From an uncultured Allomuricauda sp. (GTDB taxonomy: Bacteria > Bacteroidota > Bacteroidia > Flavobacteriales > Flavobacteriaceae): a stretch of 64,000 bases of DNA. Shown piece by piece: positions 36,725 through 47,392 of the stretch. The stretch is from positions 806,001-870,000 of the forward strand of contig NZ_CANMUU010000002.1 of NCBI RefSeq assembly GCF_947501165.1, read 5' to 3'. The position numbers and the translations under genes were made by a program. The first letter of the stretch is position 1. Every line of letters starts with the position of its first letter. The notes under the pieces were generated by a model, which worked only from the letters and a program-made list of their open reading frames with translations, made no database searches and had not been told where the DNA came from.

Positions 36725-37882
36725 ATGTATACCAAAATCAGCCTATCTTCTTTCTGGATTGTAAAACTATGTGCGGTTATATTGTTTTTCCCTTTTGGGA
36801 TAATGGCTCAAAAAAAGATAAAACCTATTAAAAATCCAGTAGCTTGGTCCTATACGATTACACCAAAAAACCCCCTTGAACAGGACATTGCATCATACAA
36901 TATTCTTATAGATTCCCATCTAAGTCCAATGGACTGGTGGGATGAAGTCTCTTGGAGCGCTCAAGTTTCCACAAAGGATTCTTTTGAAAAAGAAAGACTG
37001 TACAAAGAGGCCATATCAGATACGTTGAATGTATGGGCAGATAGATACATGGCCTTTAACAAATACCCCTATCGCAAAAATTCAAGTGACCCAGATGTAA
37101 ATATCACTTTAAAAACAGAGGAATATAAGATTGAAAATGTCCAAATGGATGTTGATTTTTCAGATATGGAAAGTGCAATTTGTGAAGTGATTGCTTCTGC
37201 TAGACTTACTGTATCCAATAGAAATGGGGATATTCTACTCGACATACCCATTGTATTTTATGTGAATCAAGAGAACAAATCCACTCTTCTCTCAATTCGC
37301 CATTTTATGTTAAACCCTGTTTTTAATATGAAATACAACTTGAAAAAAAAGCCTGAAAAAAAGCGAAAATTACTAAACAAGAAGTTAGCAAAGTATGAGT
37401 CAGATGTTCTAAGGTATTTCTATGTAAAGAGTGGTGAAATACTTCGTGAGCATTTTATGGAACAAAAAAAATCCGTTTATGCTGCTACATTTGGTATAAA
37501 AAACAAAGGGCATGAGGCTTTGAATGATGCCAGTGAGTCAACAAAAAAAGCCATTAACGCTCTTTCTGCGTTGAGTAAAAAGAAGAGAAAAACCATAAAA
37601 GACATAAGGCCTGAAATTGAGACTGCTATTGACTATTGGCTGGATAAATTAGAAAGAACGACTGACCCAGAAATTAGAAAATTGCTACATGCAAATTTAT
37701 CCTTGGGTAATCTTTTTTTAGGCAATATTGAGGACGCAAAAAAATGTATACATCAAATTCCTGAATTTGAAACATTGGAAAAGAAAACATTATTTCAAGG
37801 CGGATTCAATTATTACCTTTTTGGCTTATCTGAAGCTATTTCAACAAAAGAGCGCCATGGAGATCTTGCTCAAATACAATAA
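36725..37882 (+). CDS. Secreted protein of unknown function
   Basis: 385 residues with a signal peptide ending about IMAQ. The first ~200 residues look beta-rich (TYWSYTITP-like strands, NVQMDVDFSDMESAICEVIASARL), then come a basic helical part (KKKPEKKRKLLNKKLAKYES) and helical repeats at the C-terminus (EIRKLLHANLSLGNLFLGNIEDAKKC), TPR-like. I do not recognise the family. It lies between leuB and the convergent gapN gene (three bases apart) and probably is not part of leucine synthesis. Confidence 0.7.
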   Translation: MYTKISLSSFWIVKLCAVILFFPFGIMAQKKIKPIKNPVAWSYTITPKNPLEQDIASYNILIDSHLSPMDWWDEVSWSAQVSTKDSFEKERLYKEAISDTLNVWADRYMAFNKYPYRKNSSDPDVNITLKTEEYKIENVQMDVDFSDMESAICEVIASARLTVSNRNGDILLDIPIVFYVNQENKSTLLSIRHFMLNPVFNMKYNLKKKPEKKRKLLNKKLAKYESDVLRYFYVKSGEILREHFMEQKKSVYAATFGIKNKGHEALNDASESTKKAINALSALSKKKRKTIKDIRPEIETAIDYWLDKLERTTDPEIRKLLHANLSLGNLFLGNIEDAKKCIHQIPEFETLEKKTLFQGGFNYYLFGLSEAISTKERHGDLAQIQ

Positions 37883-37885
37883 TGG

Positions 37886-39460
37886 CTATAAGATATAATC
37901 CGTACTCAAAAAATTACTAACCTTAGCCTCCAAAAGCTGCTCAATAGTTTCGTTGTTAAGCTCATTATCCTTAAAGGCAACAAATGTTCGTATAGAAAAC
38001 GAACGAAGCGCGTCATGTACGCTTAACGTAGCCTGAGCAGAATCTTTGCGTCCAGTGAACGGATAGACATCAGGACCGCGCTGACATGAGCTGTTCAGGT
38101 TCACACGACACACTAAATTGGCCAAAGTATCAATTAATGGAGACAGAGTATACACATCTTTCCCAAAAAGGCTTACTTGTTGTCCATAATTGGATTCTGC
38201 CATATCGTCCAAGGGCTCCTCAATATCTTTAAAAGATAGGACTGGAATAATAGGGCCAAATTGTTCTTCTTCATAAACCCGCATATCTTTACTCACGGGA
38301 TATAATACTGCAGGCCAGATATAGTTGTCCTTATGCTTTCCACCTTTTTTGTTTTGGATTTTGGCTCCTTTTGCCTTAGCATCGTCTAAAAGCTCTTGAA
38401 TATAAGCTGGTTTGCCTGGTTCGGGTAATGGGGTTAATTTTACATCCTTATCCCACGGATTGCCAAATTTCAAAGCATCTACTTTTTCCGAGAACCGTTT
38501 TAAAAACTCTTCCTTGATATCTTCATGCACATAAACTACCTTTAGAGCTGTACAGCGCTGCCCATTAAAGGAAAGTGTCCCAGCTATACATTCGTTGATA
38601 GTTAGATCTAAATCAGCATCAGGCAATACTATAGCTGGATTTTTGGCTTCGAGTCCCAAAACCAAACGAAGCCGATTGCTTTTTGGATGCTGCTCTTGTA
38701 AAGCGTTAGCAGATTTGCTATTGCCTATCAATGCCAGAACATCCACTTTACCGGTTTGCATGATAGGCGCAGCAACAGCCCTTCCCCTACCAAAAAGAAT
38801 ATTCACCACTCCTTTAGGAAAACTCGTTTGAAAAGCTTCTAGTAATGGGGTTATGAGCAATACGCCATGCTTGGCCGGTTTAAAAACCGTGGTGTTACCC
38901 ATAATGATTGCCGGAATAAGCAAGGCGAAAGTTTCATTCAAGGGATAGTTATATGGCCCCAGACAAAGGACAACACCTAAGGGACCCCTACGGATGTGCG
39001 CATAAACACCATCATGTTTGGAAAACTTGGCAGAATTTCTATCAAGTTGCTTGTACTCTTCAATAGTGTCATAAATATACTCAACGGTACGGTCAAACTC
39101 TTTATAGGAATCGGGTTGGTTCTTGCCAATTTCCCACATCAACAACTTCACAACCTCCTCGCGCTTTTCTTCCATCTTCTTGACAAAAGTTTCCATGCAT
39201 TCAATGCGGTCCTTTACCTTCATGGTTGGCCAAACACCTTGACCTTTATTATAAGCGGCCAACGCAGCTTCCAAAGCTTCCAAAGCCTCAGCTTCTCCCA
39301 TATCAGGGATACTACCTAGAGGTGTTGGGGCATACTCCTTGGTTGATGAGATAGTAGATACGACTGGTGAAGTCTTTCCCTTCCAATCTTTTAGTTCCCC
39401 ATTTACCAAATATTTGGTCTGGTGGATTTCCTCAGTAATTTGAAACTGCTCTGGTATCAT
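37886..39460 (-). CDS. gapN: NADP-type non-phosphorylating glyceraldehyde-3-phosphate dehydrogenase
   Basis: 524 residues of the aldehyde dehydrogenase fold. [20 protein letters not shown], the catalytic Glu in [14 protein letters not shown], the catalytic Cys in [16 protein letters not shown] and [19 protein letters not shown] match GapN-like enzymes of plants and Bacteroidota. The enzyme oxidises glyceraldehyde 3-phosphate to 3-phosphoglycerate and makes NADPH. It follows ilvC on the same strand (50 bases) but is likely its own unit. Another aldehyde substrate is possible. Confidence 0.83.
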   Translation of the reverse strand: MIPEQFQITEEIHQTKYLVNGELKDWKGKTSPVVSTISSTKEYAPTPLGSIPDMGEAEALEALEAALAAYNKGQGVWPTMKVKDRIECMETFVKKMEEKREEVVKLLMWEIGKNQPDSYKEFDRTVEYIYDTIEEYKQLDRNSAKFSKHDGVYAHIRRGPLGVVLCLGPYNYPLNETFALLIPAIIMGNTTVFKPAKHGVLLITPLLEAFQTSFPKGVVNILFGRGRAVAAPIMQTGKVDVLALIGNSKSANALQEQHPKSNRLRLVLGLEAKNPAIVLPDADLDLTINECIAGTLSFNGQRCTALKVVYVHEDIKEEFLKRFSEKVDALKFGNPWDKDVKLTPLPEPGKPAYIQELLDDAKAKGAKIQNKKGGKHKDNYIWPAVLYPVSKDMRVYEEEQFGPIIPVLSFKDIEEPLDDMAESNYGQQVSLFGKDVYTLSPLIDTLANLVCRVNLNSSCQRGPDVYPFTGRKDSAQATLSVHDALRSFSIRTFVAFKDNELNNETIEQLLEAKVSNFLSTDYIL

Positions 39461-39509
39461 AAGTTCGTAGTTAGTTGAGTGAAGATACGTATCAAATGTA
39501 AAAAAGTGA

Positions 39510-40985
39510 TTACCCGATAGGTTTCATGGCGGTCATAGAAGCACGGAGCTGTGCCCCAATTACTTCAACCGGATGCTCTCGGATAGCCTTGTTTACGGCA
39601 ATCAATTTCATGTTATCCACACCATTATCTGTGTCTTCGCCATAAGCCTTACCAATAATATCGGTTTCAACATTTTTCATAAAGTCTTCCAACAATGGTT
39701 TGCAAGCGTGATCAAACAAATAACATCCATACTCAGCTGTGTCAGAAATTACCCGATTCATTTCAAACAATTTCTTTCTGGCAATGGTATTCGCAATCAA
39801 CGGAGTTTCATGCAAGGATTCGTAATAGGCAGATTCATCAATTATACCAGATTCAGTCATGGTTTCAAAGGCCAATTCCACTCCAGATTTTACAAAAGCC
39901 ACCATTAATACGCCATGGTCATAATATTCCTGTTCCGAAATATCATAACTCCCTGCAGGAGTCTTTTCAAAAGCAGTTTCTCCGGTAGCTGCTCGCCAGT
40001 CCAGAAGATTCTTGTCCCCATTGTCCCAATCTTCCATCATGGTTTTAGAAAAATGACCGCTCATTATATCATCCATGTGCTTTTGAAACAAGGGTCGCAT
40101 AATTACTTTGAGCTCTTCGGCCAAATCAAAGGCCTTAATCTTCGCCGGGTTGGATAAACGGTCCATCATATTCGTGATACCTCCCTGTTTGAGGCCTTCA
40201 GTGATGGTCTCCCAACCATATTGAATAAGTTTGGAGGCGTAACCGGCATCAATTCCCTTTTCAATCATTTTATTGAAAGAAAGTATGGAACCTGTCTGCA
40301 ATAGTCCACATAAAATGGTCTGTTCCCCCATTAAATCTGATTTTACTTCTGCCACAAATGAAGATTCAAGTACTCCAGCCCTATGGCCGCCAGTCGCGGC
40401 AGCATAAGCTTTGGCTTGTTCCAATCCCTTTCCTTCCGGGTCGTTTTCAGGGTGCACCGCTATCAATGTAGGTACTCCAAATCCACGTTTATACTCCTCC
40501 CTCACCTCAGAACCGGGACTTTTAGGGGCCACCATGATCACGGTAAGGTCCTTTCTCACTTGCATTCCTTCTTCAACTATGTTAAACCCGTGTGAGTAGG
40601 ACAATGTAGCTCCTTGCTTCATTAAAGGCATTACCGTACCCACAACATTGGTATGTTGTTTGTCCGGAGTCAAATTAATCACCATATCAGCCGAAGGAAT
40701 CAATTCTTCATAAGTGCCCGCCGTGAAATTATTTTCTGTAGCATTCTTATAAGACTGCCTTTGTTCTTTTATTGCGGCTTCGCGAAGTGCATAGGAGATA
40801 TCCAAACCTGAATCCCTCATATTCAATCCTTGATTCAAGCCTTGGGCCCCACATCCTATAATTACTATCTTTTTACCTTTTAAAGCTGTTACACCATCAC
40901 CAAATTCATGAGATTCCATAAACCTACATTTACCCAATTGAGTTAATTGGTCTCGTAATGATAGGGTATTAAAGTAATTTGCCAT
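39510..40985 (-). CDS. ilvC: Ketol-acid reductoisomerase, long class II form
   Basis: 491 residues. [32 protein letters not shown] is the Rossmann segment; [43 protein letters not shown], and a duplicated knotted helical domain with [13 protein letters not shown] follow. The length fits class II (E. coli-like) KARI. It uses NADPH in valine and isoleucine synthesis. It is the last ilv gene of the - strand operon, 20 bases after ilvN. Confidence 0.96.
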   Translation of the reverse strand: MANYFNTLSLRDQLTQLGKCRFMESHEFGDGVTALKGKKIVIIGCGAQGLNQGLNMRDSGLDISYALREAAIKEQRQSYKNATENNFTAGTYEELIPSADMVINLTPDKQHTNVVGTVMPLMKQGATLSYSHGFNIVEEGMQVRKDLTVIMVAPKSPGSEVREEYKRGFGVPTLIAVHPENDPEGKGLEQAKAYAAATGGHRAGVLESSFVAEVKSDLMGEQTILCGLLQTGSILSFNKMIEKGIDAGYASKLIQYGWETITEGLKQGGITNMMDRLSNPAKIKAFDLAEELKVIMRPLFQKHMDDIMSGHFSKTMMEDWDNGDKNLLDWRAATGETAFEKTPAGSYDISEQEYYDHGVLMVAFVKSGVELAFETMTESGIIDESAYYESLHETPLIANTIARKKLFEMNRVISDTAEYGCYLFDHACKPLLEDFMKNVETDIIGKAYGEDTDNGVDNMKLIAVNKAIREHPVEVIGAQLRASMTAMKPIG

Positions 40986-41005
40986 TTTCAGTTTTTATTT
41001 AGTGC

Positions 41006-41533
41006 TTATTTATTTTGAAATTCTGCAAGTATTTCGGTAATCGGCATACTTGCCTTGGTTACAGTTATACGCCCAGAACGTACAAATTGCATAATACCAT
41101 AAGGCTCCAAGGCATCATGCATTTCGTCTATTTCATGCCTTCTACCTGTTTTGGCGAGTACAAAGAAATCCCTTGAAACCGTAACAATCTGGGAATTGCT
41201 TTCTTTGATTATGTTTTGGATTTGCCTTTCATCGAACAATAGATGGGATGCTATCTTGAACAAAGCGGATTCCTGATAAATCGTCTCGTCATCTGTATGA
41301 TAATAGGCTTTTATCACCTCAATCTGCTTTTCTATTTGGCCCACGATTTTACGGGTCCAATCTTCTGTGGTGAAGACAACTATTGTAAACTTTGAAACAT
41401 TTTCTATCTCTGATTTTGAAACATTTAAGCTCTCTATATTAATGTGACGCTTTAAGAATATTCCTGATATTCTATTAAGTAAGCCCACATTGTTTTCGGA
41501 GTACACAGATATGGTATACCACTTACTTTCCAT
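41006..41533 (-). CDS. ilvN: Acetolactate synthase, small regulatory subunit
   Basis: 175 residues. The ACT domain KWYTISVYSENNVGLLNRISGIFLKRHINIESLNVS (read in parts) and the C-terminal half with RDFFVLAKTGRRHEIDEMHDALEPYGIMQFVRSGRI are typical of IlvN/IlvH. It binds valine and controls the catalytic subunit. Its start overlaps the 3' end of an upstream methyltransferase gene by 11 bases, so it is translationally coupled to that gene rather than directly to ilvB. Confidence 0.93.
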   Translation of the reverse strand: MESKWYTISVYSENNVGLLNRISGIFLKRHINIESLNVSKSEIENVSKFTIVVFTTEDWTRKIVGQIEKQIEVIKAYYHTDDETIYQESALFKIASHLLFDERQIQNIIKESNSQIVTVSRDFFVLAKTGRRHEIDEMHDALEPYGIMQFVRSGRITVTKASMPITEILAEFQNK

Positions 41534-42116
41534 AATTGCTCTTTTTTACTGCAATGATTATTCCTGTTGACCAATCCAACTTTGTGATTGTAAAATCCTC
41601 TCTCTTTTCTAGAGTTTCGACTAGCTGTTTTGCCTTCTCTTCATGACCGTCTGGCCAGTTGGGTTGCGGATTCATATCGTCAATCACATAATACCCCCCA
41701 CTTTTGACCATGCTTAGCGTTTTTTCCAAATACGTATATTTCCCCGCCCAAGTATCCGCAAAAATCAAATCGAATCCTTCGCCCTTGTACTCAGAAATCC
41801 ACTCACCACCATCTACACATAAAAGCTTAAGCTTGGATTCATTTTCAAAAGCATTTTCTACAAGTTGAATCAAGCGTTCGTCATTGTCCAAACTTGTCAC
41901 TTTAGATTCCAGTTGCATCCCTTCAAGCATCCAAGCCAAAGAAAGCCCTGTGCCCGTGCCTAGTTCTAAAAAAATACCATTTGGTTTAGAAGTTATTAAG
42001 GTTTGAAGTAAGTTTCCTATGGAAACATCTGAAGGCATAGTAAAACCAACCTCTTCAGTCATTTTAAGCAGCTCCGGATAAACCACAGGTCTTCTTGTCA
42101 TTTCCGATATACTCAT
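41523..42116 (-). CDS. Class I SAM-dependent methyltransferase inside the ilv operon
   Basis: 197 residues. Motif I is GIFLELGTGTGLSLAWML (residues ~47-64), then VTSLDNDERLI (acidic residue for the SAM ribose), FDLIFADTWAGKY and GGYYVIDDMNPQP. The layout resembles O-methyltransferase family 3. One base separates its ATG from the ilvB stop, and it overlaps ilvN by 11 bases, so it is firmly part of the operon. The substrate is unknown, and its place between the two acetolactate synthase subunits is unusual. Confidence 0.85.
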   Translation of the reverse strand: MSISEMTRRPVVYPELLKMTEEVGFTMPSDVSIGNLLQTLITSKPNGIFLELGTGTGLSLAWMLEGMQLESKVTSLDNDERLIQLVENAFENESKLKLLCVDGGEWISEYKGEGFDLIFADTWAGKYTYLEKTLSMVKSGGYYVIDDMNPQPNWPDGHEEKAKQLVETLEKREDFTITKLDWSTGIIIAVKKSNYGK

Positions 42117-42117
42117 A

Positions 42118-43851
42118 CTATTTCAATCTAATATCGGAAACTGATGCTCCTGAAGGAATCATGGGAAACACATTGTCCTCTTTCTCTACCCTAACCTCCA
42201 AGAAATAAGGATCTTTGGAAGTAATCATTTCATTGACTGCCGATTCCAGGTCCGCTCTTTCCGTTACTCTTCTTGCTTTAATGTGATATCCTTCTGCAAT
42301 TTTGACAAAATCCGGATTGGTCATAACGGTTGAAGCATATCGGCTTTCAAAGAATAACTCTTGCCATTGGCGCACCATGCCTAAGTGGTCATTGTTGAGG
42401 ACAACGATTTTAACTGGTATATTATGCTGGAAAATCACCCCAAGTTCTTGAATGGTCATTTGATAGCCTCCATCACCAATGATAGCTACCACTTCACGTT
42501 CGGGAGCACCTTGTTTTGCTCCAATAGCAGCAGGAAGCGCAAAGCCCATTGTCCCCAAACCGCCAGAAGTAATATTACTCTTGCTTTGAGAAAACTTCGC
42601 ATAACGGCAAGCAATCATTTGATGCTGGCCTACATCAGTAACTATAACCGCATCGTTATTTGAAGCTTTGTTTATCTGTTCAATTACCTCGCCCATAGTT
42701 AGGCCGGGTTTAGTAGGTTCCAAATCTTTTTGAATGACCGCTTTATATTCCTCTTCGTACTTTTTATCGAACTCAGATCGCCATTCTTTATGTTCATTTT
42801 CATTGATGAGCGGTAGCAACAAATTCAAAGTCTGCTTTGCATCGCCCAGCACAGCAACATCTACCTTTACATTTTTGTTGATTTCTGCAGGATCAATCTC
42901 AAAATGAATAACCTTCGCCTGCTTGGCATAGGTTTCAAGATTTCCTGTTACCCTATCGTCAAAACGCATACCTATGGCAATCAATACATCGCACGCATTG
43001 GTAAGCACATTTGGGCCATAATTTCCATGCATACCTACCATTCCCACATTCAGTGGGTGGTCAGTGGGAATTGCCGATTCCCCCATTATAGTCCACGCAG
43101 CAGGGATTCCTGATTTTTCAACAAAAGCCTTTAGCTCTTCTTCAGCCTCGCCTAAAATGATTCCCTGACCCCAAATGATGTAGGGTTTTTTGGCATTGTT
43201 TATGAGTTCCGCTGCTGATCGTATTGCCTCCAAATTTGGTTCTGCTACGGCCTGATAACTTCTTACTCCAGTGCATTTTTCATAAACGAAATCCAACTCA
43301 TCAAATTGAGCATTCTTAGTGATATCTATTAGAACCGGTCCCGGTCTTCCAGATTTTGCAATATAAAATGCCTTGGCAAAGATTTCAGGAATCTCAGAAG
43401 CTTTAGTAATTTGATAGTTCCATTTGGTCACTGGAGTAGAAATACCTACAATATCTGTTTCCTGAAAAGCATCAGAACCCAATAAATGACGAGGTACCTG
43501 TCCTGTAATACAGACCATTGGAGTTGAATCTATTTGAGCATCCGCCAGTCCTGTAACCAAATTTGTGGCACCAGGTCCCGAGGTTGCCATGGCCACTCCC
43601 ACTTTTCCACTTACTCTTGCATATCCTTGGGCAGCATGTGTTGCACCTTGCTCATGTCTTGTAAGTATATGGGTCAATTTATCTTGAAACTTGTATAATT
43701 CATCATAGACAGGCATTATTGCGCCTCCAGGATATCCGTAGATTAAATCTACTCCTTCTTCAAGTAAACAATGAATAATGGCCTCAGCGCCAGTTATACG
43801 TATAGCCTTTTTCGTTTTGGAATCCTTTTTTTGTATGTTCAATGTTTCCAT
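42118..43851 (-). CDS. ilvB: Acetolactate synthase, large catalytic subunit
   Basis: 577 residues of the TPP-dependent family. GAEAIIHCLLEEGVDLIYGYPGGAIMPVYDEL (read in parts), the catalytic Glu in RHEQGATHAAQGYARVSG, GPGATNLVTGLADA, IDPAEINKNV, and the TPP motif VVAIIGDGGYQMTIQELG...NNDHLGMVRQWQ identify IlvB. It makes acetolactate or acetohydroxybutyrate from pyruvate. It is 46 bases after ilvD, same strand. Confidence 0.95.
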   Translation of the reverse strand: METLNIQKKDSKTKKAIRITGAEAIIHCLLEEGVDLIYGYPGGAIMPVYDELYKFQDKLTHILTRHEQGATHAAQGYARVSGKVGVAMATSGPGATNLVTGLADAQIDSTPMVCITGQVPRHLLGSDAFQETDIVGISTPVTKWNYQITKASEIPEIFAKAFYIAKSGRPGPVLIDITKNAQFDELDFVYEKCTGVRSYQAVAEPNLEAIRSAAELINNAKKPYIIWGQGIILGEAEEELKAFVEKSGIPAAWTIMGESAIPTDHPLNVGMVGMHGNYGPNVLTNACDVLIAIGMRFDDRVTGNLETYAKQAKVIHFEIDPAEINKNVKVDVAVLGDAKQTLNLLLPLINENEHKEWRSEFDKKYEEEYKAVIQKDLEPTKPGLTMGEVIEQINKASNNDAVIVTDVGQHQMIACRYAKFSQSKSNITSGGLGTMGFALPAAIGAKQGAPEREVVAIIGDGGYQMTIQELGVIFQHNIPVKIVVLNNDHLGMVRQWQELFFESRYASTVMTNPDFVKIAEGYHIKARRVTERADLESAVNEMITSKDPYFLEVRVEKEDNVFPMIPSGASVSDIRLK

Positions 43852-43897
43852 AATCCTTTCCTTTTAGATTCTGGTGTACTTTCCTTTCACAGAATAC

Positions 43898-45574
43898 TTA
43901 AATCATATCCGTAACGCAACCTTCAGAGGCTGATGATACAATTTTTGTGTATTTATATAAACTTCCTTTATTCACCTTTAATGGAGGTTGCGTCCATTTT
44001 TTGCGTCTTTTTTCCAATTCTTCATCAGAAATTGAAACTGACATGCTATTCTGTTCTGCATCAATGGTAATTACATCTCCTTCTTCAACAAGGGCAATAA
44101 CACCCCCATCTTGTGCTTCTGGAGCTATATGTCCAACCACAAATCCATGGGTTCCCCCAGAAAACCGTCCATCGGTAATCAATGCAACATCCTTACCTAA
44201 ACCTGCTCCCATAATAGCAGCGGTTGGTTTTAACATTTCAGGCATTCCAGGCCCTCCTTTTGGACCCTCATATCTAATTACAACAACATCTCCTTTTTTG
44301 ACCTTTCCATTGCGTATCCCATCATTTGCCTCAAACTCGCCATCGAATACCTTGGCCGGTCCTGAAAAATGCAATCCTTCTTTACCTGTTATTTTTGCTA
44401 CGGCACCATCTTTCGCGAGATTTCCATAAAGAATTCTTAGGTGTCCCGTTTCTTTTATCGGCTTGTCAATATCTTTTACAACCTCCTGCCCTTCAAACAA
44501 GTCGGGTAAGTCTTTCAAGTTTTCGGCGATGGTCTTACCTGTAACGGTCAAACAGTCACCATGCAGCATTTTATGCTTCAACATAAACTTCATAACAGCT
44601 GGTATACCTCCCACATTATGAAGGTCTTCCATTAGGAATCTACCACTAGGTTTTAAATCTGCTAAAAAGGGGGTAGTATCACTTATACGTTGAAAATCAT
44701 CAAGCCCAAATTCAATATCCGCGGCATTGGCAATAGCTAAAAAGTGTAGTACAGCATTTGTAGAACCTCCTAAAACTACAATCAATCTAACGGCATTTTC
44801 CAAAGATTTTTTTGTGATGATATCGCTGGGCTTTATATCCTTTTCCAGTAGATGCTTTAATGCTTTTCCAGCAGCTATTGCATCTCCTGTCTTCTTATCT
44901 CCAACAGCGGGATTGGATGAGCTATATGGCAAAGACATTCCAAGCGCTTCAATTGCCGAGGCCATGGTATTCGCCGTGTACATTCCACCGCAAGCGCCAG
45001 CTCCAGGGCACGCATTTTGAATTACGCTCTTGTATTCTTGCTCGTTCATAGTACCAGCAACCTTTTCACCCCATGCTTCAAAAGCGGATACCACATCCAA
45101 TTTTTTATTATTTAGGCAGCCGGGAGCTATGGTACCTCCATATACCATTACCGATGGTCTATCCAATCGAATCATTGCCATAAGGGCACCTGGCATGTTC
45201 TTGTCGCATCCTACAACGGTTACTAAACCATCATAGTTCATGGCTTGAACCACCGTTTCCATGGAATCTGCAATAATATCTCGAGAAGGAAGGGAATAGC
45301 GCATACCGTATGTACCCATGGAAATACCATCACTGACCCCAATGGTATTAAATATTAGCCCTACCAAATCCACTTCTTGGGTTCCCTTTTTTACATAGGT
45401 AGACAAATCGTTAAGGTGCATGTTACAGGGATTGCCTTCATACCCCGTACTTCCTATTCCCACCAAAGGCTTTTTCAAATCATCCTCAGTCAACCCAATA
45501 GCATGCAACATAGCCTGCGCCGCAGGTTGTGTAGGGTCTTGGGTAACATTTTTACTATACTTATTCAATTCCAT
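43898..45574 (-). CDS. ilvD: Dihydroxy-acid dehydratase
   Basis: 558 residues. [67 protein letters not shown] and [23 protein letters not shown] are diagnostic of the IlvD/Edd family; the Fe-S cysteines are present. It dehydrates dihydroxy acids to the 2-oxo acids of valine and isoleucine. First gene of ilvD-ilvB-MT-ilvN-ilvC on the - strand. Confidence 0.96.
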   Translation of the reverse strand: MELNKYSKNVTQDPTQPAAQAMLHAIGLTEDDLKKPLVGIGSTGYEGNPCNMHLNDLSTYVKKGTQEVDLVGLIFNTIGVSDGISMGTYGMRYSLPSRDIIADSMETVVQAMNYDGLVTVVGCDKNMPGALMAMIRLDRPSVMVYGGTIAPGCLNNKKLDVVSAFEAWGEKVAGTMNEQEYKSVIQNACPGAGACGGMYTANTMASAIEALGMSLPYSSSNPAVGDKKTGDAIAAGKALKHLLEKDIKPSDIITKKSLENAVRLIVVLGGSTNAVLHFLAIANAADIEFGLDDFQRISDTTPFLADLKPSGRFLMEDLHNVGGIPAVMKFMLKHKMLHGDCLTVTGKTIAENLKDLPDLFEGQEVVKDIDKPIKETGHLRILYGNLAKDGAVAKITGKEGLHFSGPAKVFDGEFEANDGIRNGKVKKGDVVVIRYEGPKGGPGMPEMLKPTAAIMGAGLGKDVALITDGRFSGGTHGFVVGHIAPEAQDGGVIALVEEGDVITIDAEQNSMSVSISDEELEKRRKKWTQPPLKVNKGSLYKYTKIVSSASEGCVTDMI

Positions 45575-45623
45575 TAACAGATTTCTTTGAAATATGTATT
45601 TTATCTGAAATTATTCTAAGATT

Positions 45624-45660
45624 CAAAGATATACCTTTCGCATACCCCAGTTTTTTAACA
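45624..45660 (-). promoter_or_regulatory. ilvD: Candidate promoter region of the ilv operon
   Basis: On the - strand, TATCTTTG (45631-45624) matches the TAnnTTTG element and would start transcription about 45 bases before ilvD. No TTG lies at the right distance; instead a TGTTAA half-site (45660-45655), as seen upstream of leuC, sits at about -34 to -40. Confidence 0.45.
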
Positions 45661-45818
45661 TAATTCACACCTTCAAAGCCATTTGATAGAGAAAGCTTTT
45701 ATTTTATTGATAATCAAAATTTTAAGTTGAAATAAAATATCATATTCAACTCTATTTGTAAGTTTTTTTTGCCTTTAAAAAAGACTTTTAGGTTCTCTCA
45801 TTTTGGTTATTTTTAAAC

Positions 45819-46547
45819 ATGGAAAAAACCGTAAGTGAAGCTATTGCCCACAGGAGGTCTGTTCGCGTTTTTAGGGATGATGTAGAATTAGACACCGAGA
45901 AAGTTCAAAAATGTATTGAAAATGCCGTACTGGCACCAACAAGCAGTAATCTCCAGCTCTGGGAATTTTATCATGTTATTGAGAAAGACAAACTGAAAAA
46001 ACTAACTGAAGCCTGCCTGGATCAAAATGCTGCCAAAACTGCACAGCAAATGGTTGTGGTGGTCAGTAGAAAAGACTTATGGAGAAAACGGGCCAAGTCC
46101 AATGTTGCTTTTTTAGAGAACACTTACGGACACAAACCTGAAAAGGAATACAGCCGAAGGGAGAAATTTGCGCTTAATTATTATAAGAAACTCATACCTA
46201 CGGTGTATTTTGATGTTTTAGGCATTCTAGGCTGGATAAAATATCTCATATTTAGTGTAATCGGGTTGTTCAAACCAGTTTATCGTCAAGTAAGACGGTC
46301 CGATATGCGCATAGTAGCTCATAAGAGTGCCGGTTTAGCTGCTCAAAATTTTATGATAAGCATGGCAGCAATAGGATATGATACCTGTCCTATGGAAGGA
46401 AGTGACACCCTAAGGGTAAAGCGTATTTTGAATCTTCCGCCAGTTGCTGAAATCAATATGGTTATTGGATGTGGAATCAGAGCGGAAAATGGTGTTTATG
46501 GCAAACGTTTTCGCATACCTTTTAAGGAAATATACCAAAAGGTTTAA
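45819..46547 (+). CDS. Nitroreductase-family flavoprotein
   Basis: 242 residues. The N-terminal HRRSVRVFRDD and APTSSNLQLWEFYHV bind FMN, and the C-terminal AAQNFMISMAAIGYDTCPMEGSD and the final KRFRIPFKEIY are family features. An extra middle segment with a hydrophobic stretch (FDVLGILGWIKYLIFSVIGLF) is longer than in common nitroreductases and may attach it to the membrane. It likely reduces a quinone, nitro or related compound with NAD(P)H. It is divergent from ilvD by 244 bases and convergent with pxpC. Confidence 0.83.
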   Translation: MEKTVSEAIAHRRSVRVFRDDVELDTEKVQKCIENAVLAPTSSNLQLWEFYHVIEKDKLKKLTEACLDQNAAKTAQQMVVVVSRKDLWRKRAKSNVAFLENTYGHKPEKEYSRREKFALNYYKKLIPTVYFDVLGILGWIKYLIFSVIGLFKPVYRQVRRSDMRIVAHKSAGLAAQNFMISMAAIGYDTCPMEGSDTLRVKRILNLPPVAEINMVIGCGIRAENGVYGKRFRIPFKEIYQKV

Positions 46548-46552
46548 AAACT

Positions 46553-47392
46553 TTACAGAAGTTTAAATGAAATAATATCTCCGAATTTTTTTTGCGCCAA
46601 TACACTTATAGATTTATCAGATAATTGTAGCACCCTTGGGTAACCTCCCGTAGTTTGTCCATCTTTCATTAAGATGATCAATCTTCCTGTAGGAGTCAAC
46701 TGTACAGTGCCTGGTAATGTTCCCGATGTTAAAATAGAATGGGAATGTGTTCCTATTTCTTCTGTAAGTTGATATGCCATTCTATTATTCTCTTTTGAAA
46801 CAGTAAAGTCTTTTGAAAAAAGTGGTTCCAAATGAGCATCTGTCAATATTGAGAACTCTGGTCCTTTGAAAACTTCAATATACTGCTGTTCTAAATGATT
46901 TTCGAGTTTCAACTCCGAAATTGCCGGCTCATACTGCTTTACAGGTTCGTATGGAATTTCATCAGAATCTTTGAAGCATTTTGTTGATGTTACTGGATAG
47001 TATTGAGAGTAGCTACCTAGCACCTTATCCCCATGAAATCCGTTTTTTATGGCCAAATACGTTCTAAAACCGTTTTCCAACTTTCCATAAGAAAGAATGT
47101 CGCCTGCCTCTACCTTGATCACTCGGTAATTATCAATGGGTTTATTGTTCAGTGTAGGTGACATGCGAGCCCCTGAAAGACATATATAAGTGGGCGATTC
47201 AAACAATAAGGTTGGCCCGGTCATGGTAATTTCCAAAACAGCATCTTCTTGCTGGTTTTCCAATAATACATTCGCCTTTTTTACAGAAACCTCATCCATA
47301 ACCCCAGAAACGGGAACTCCTATATTGCGATACCCAAACCTACCAAAATCCTGTAGCGTTGTATAAAATCCAGATTTTAAGAATTTAAGCAT
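46553..47392 (-). CDS. pxpC: 5-oxoprolinase subunit C
   Basis: 279 residues of the biotin-dependent carboxyltransferase/KipA-AHS2 family: LKSGFYTTLQDFGRFGYRNIGVPVSG (read in parts), MDEVSVKKANVLL, EITMTGPTLLF and the C-terminal SGTLPGTVQLTPTGRLIILMKDGQTTGGYPRV (in parts). ATG 47392, which overlaps the pxpB stop by eight bases, is preferred to an in-frame start six codons upstream. With PxpA and PxpB it would cleave 5-oxoproline to glutamate using ATP. Confidence 0.93.
   Translation of the reverse strand: MLKFLKSGFYTTLQDFGRFGYRNIGVPVSGVMDEVSVKKANVLLENQQEDAVLEITMTGPTLLFESPTYICLSGARMSPTLNNKPIDNYRVIKVEAGDILSYGKLENGFRTYLAIKNGFHGDKVLGSYSQYYPVTSTKCFKDSDEIPYEPVKQYEPAISELKLENHLEQQYIEVFKGPEFSILTDAHLEPLFSKDFTVSKENNRMAYQLTEEIGTHSHSILTSGTLPGTVQLTPTGRLIILMKDGQTTGGYPRVLQLSDKSISVLAQKKFGDIISFKLL

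Noticed and set aside
43947-44429. 160-codon open frame on the + strand opposite ilvD
   Set aside because: It is complementary to conserved IlvD motifs; a shadow.
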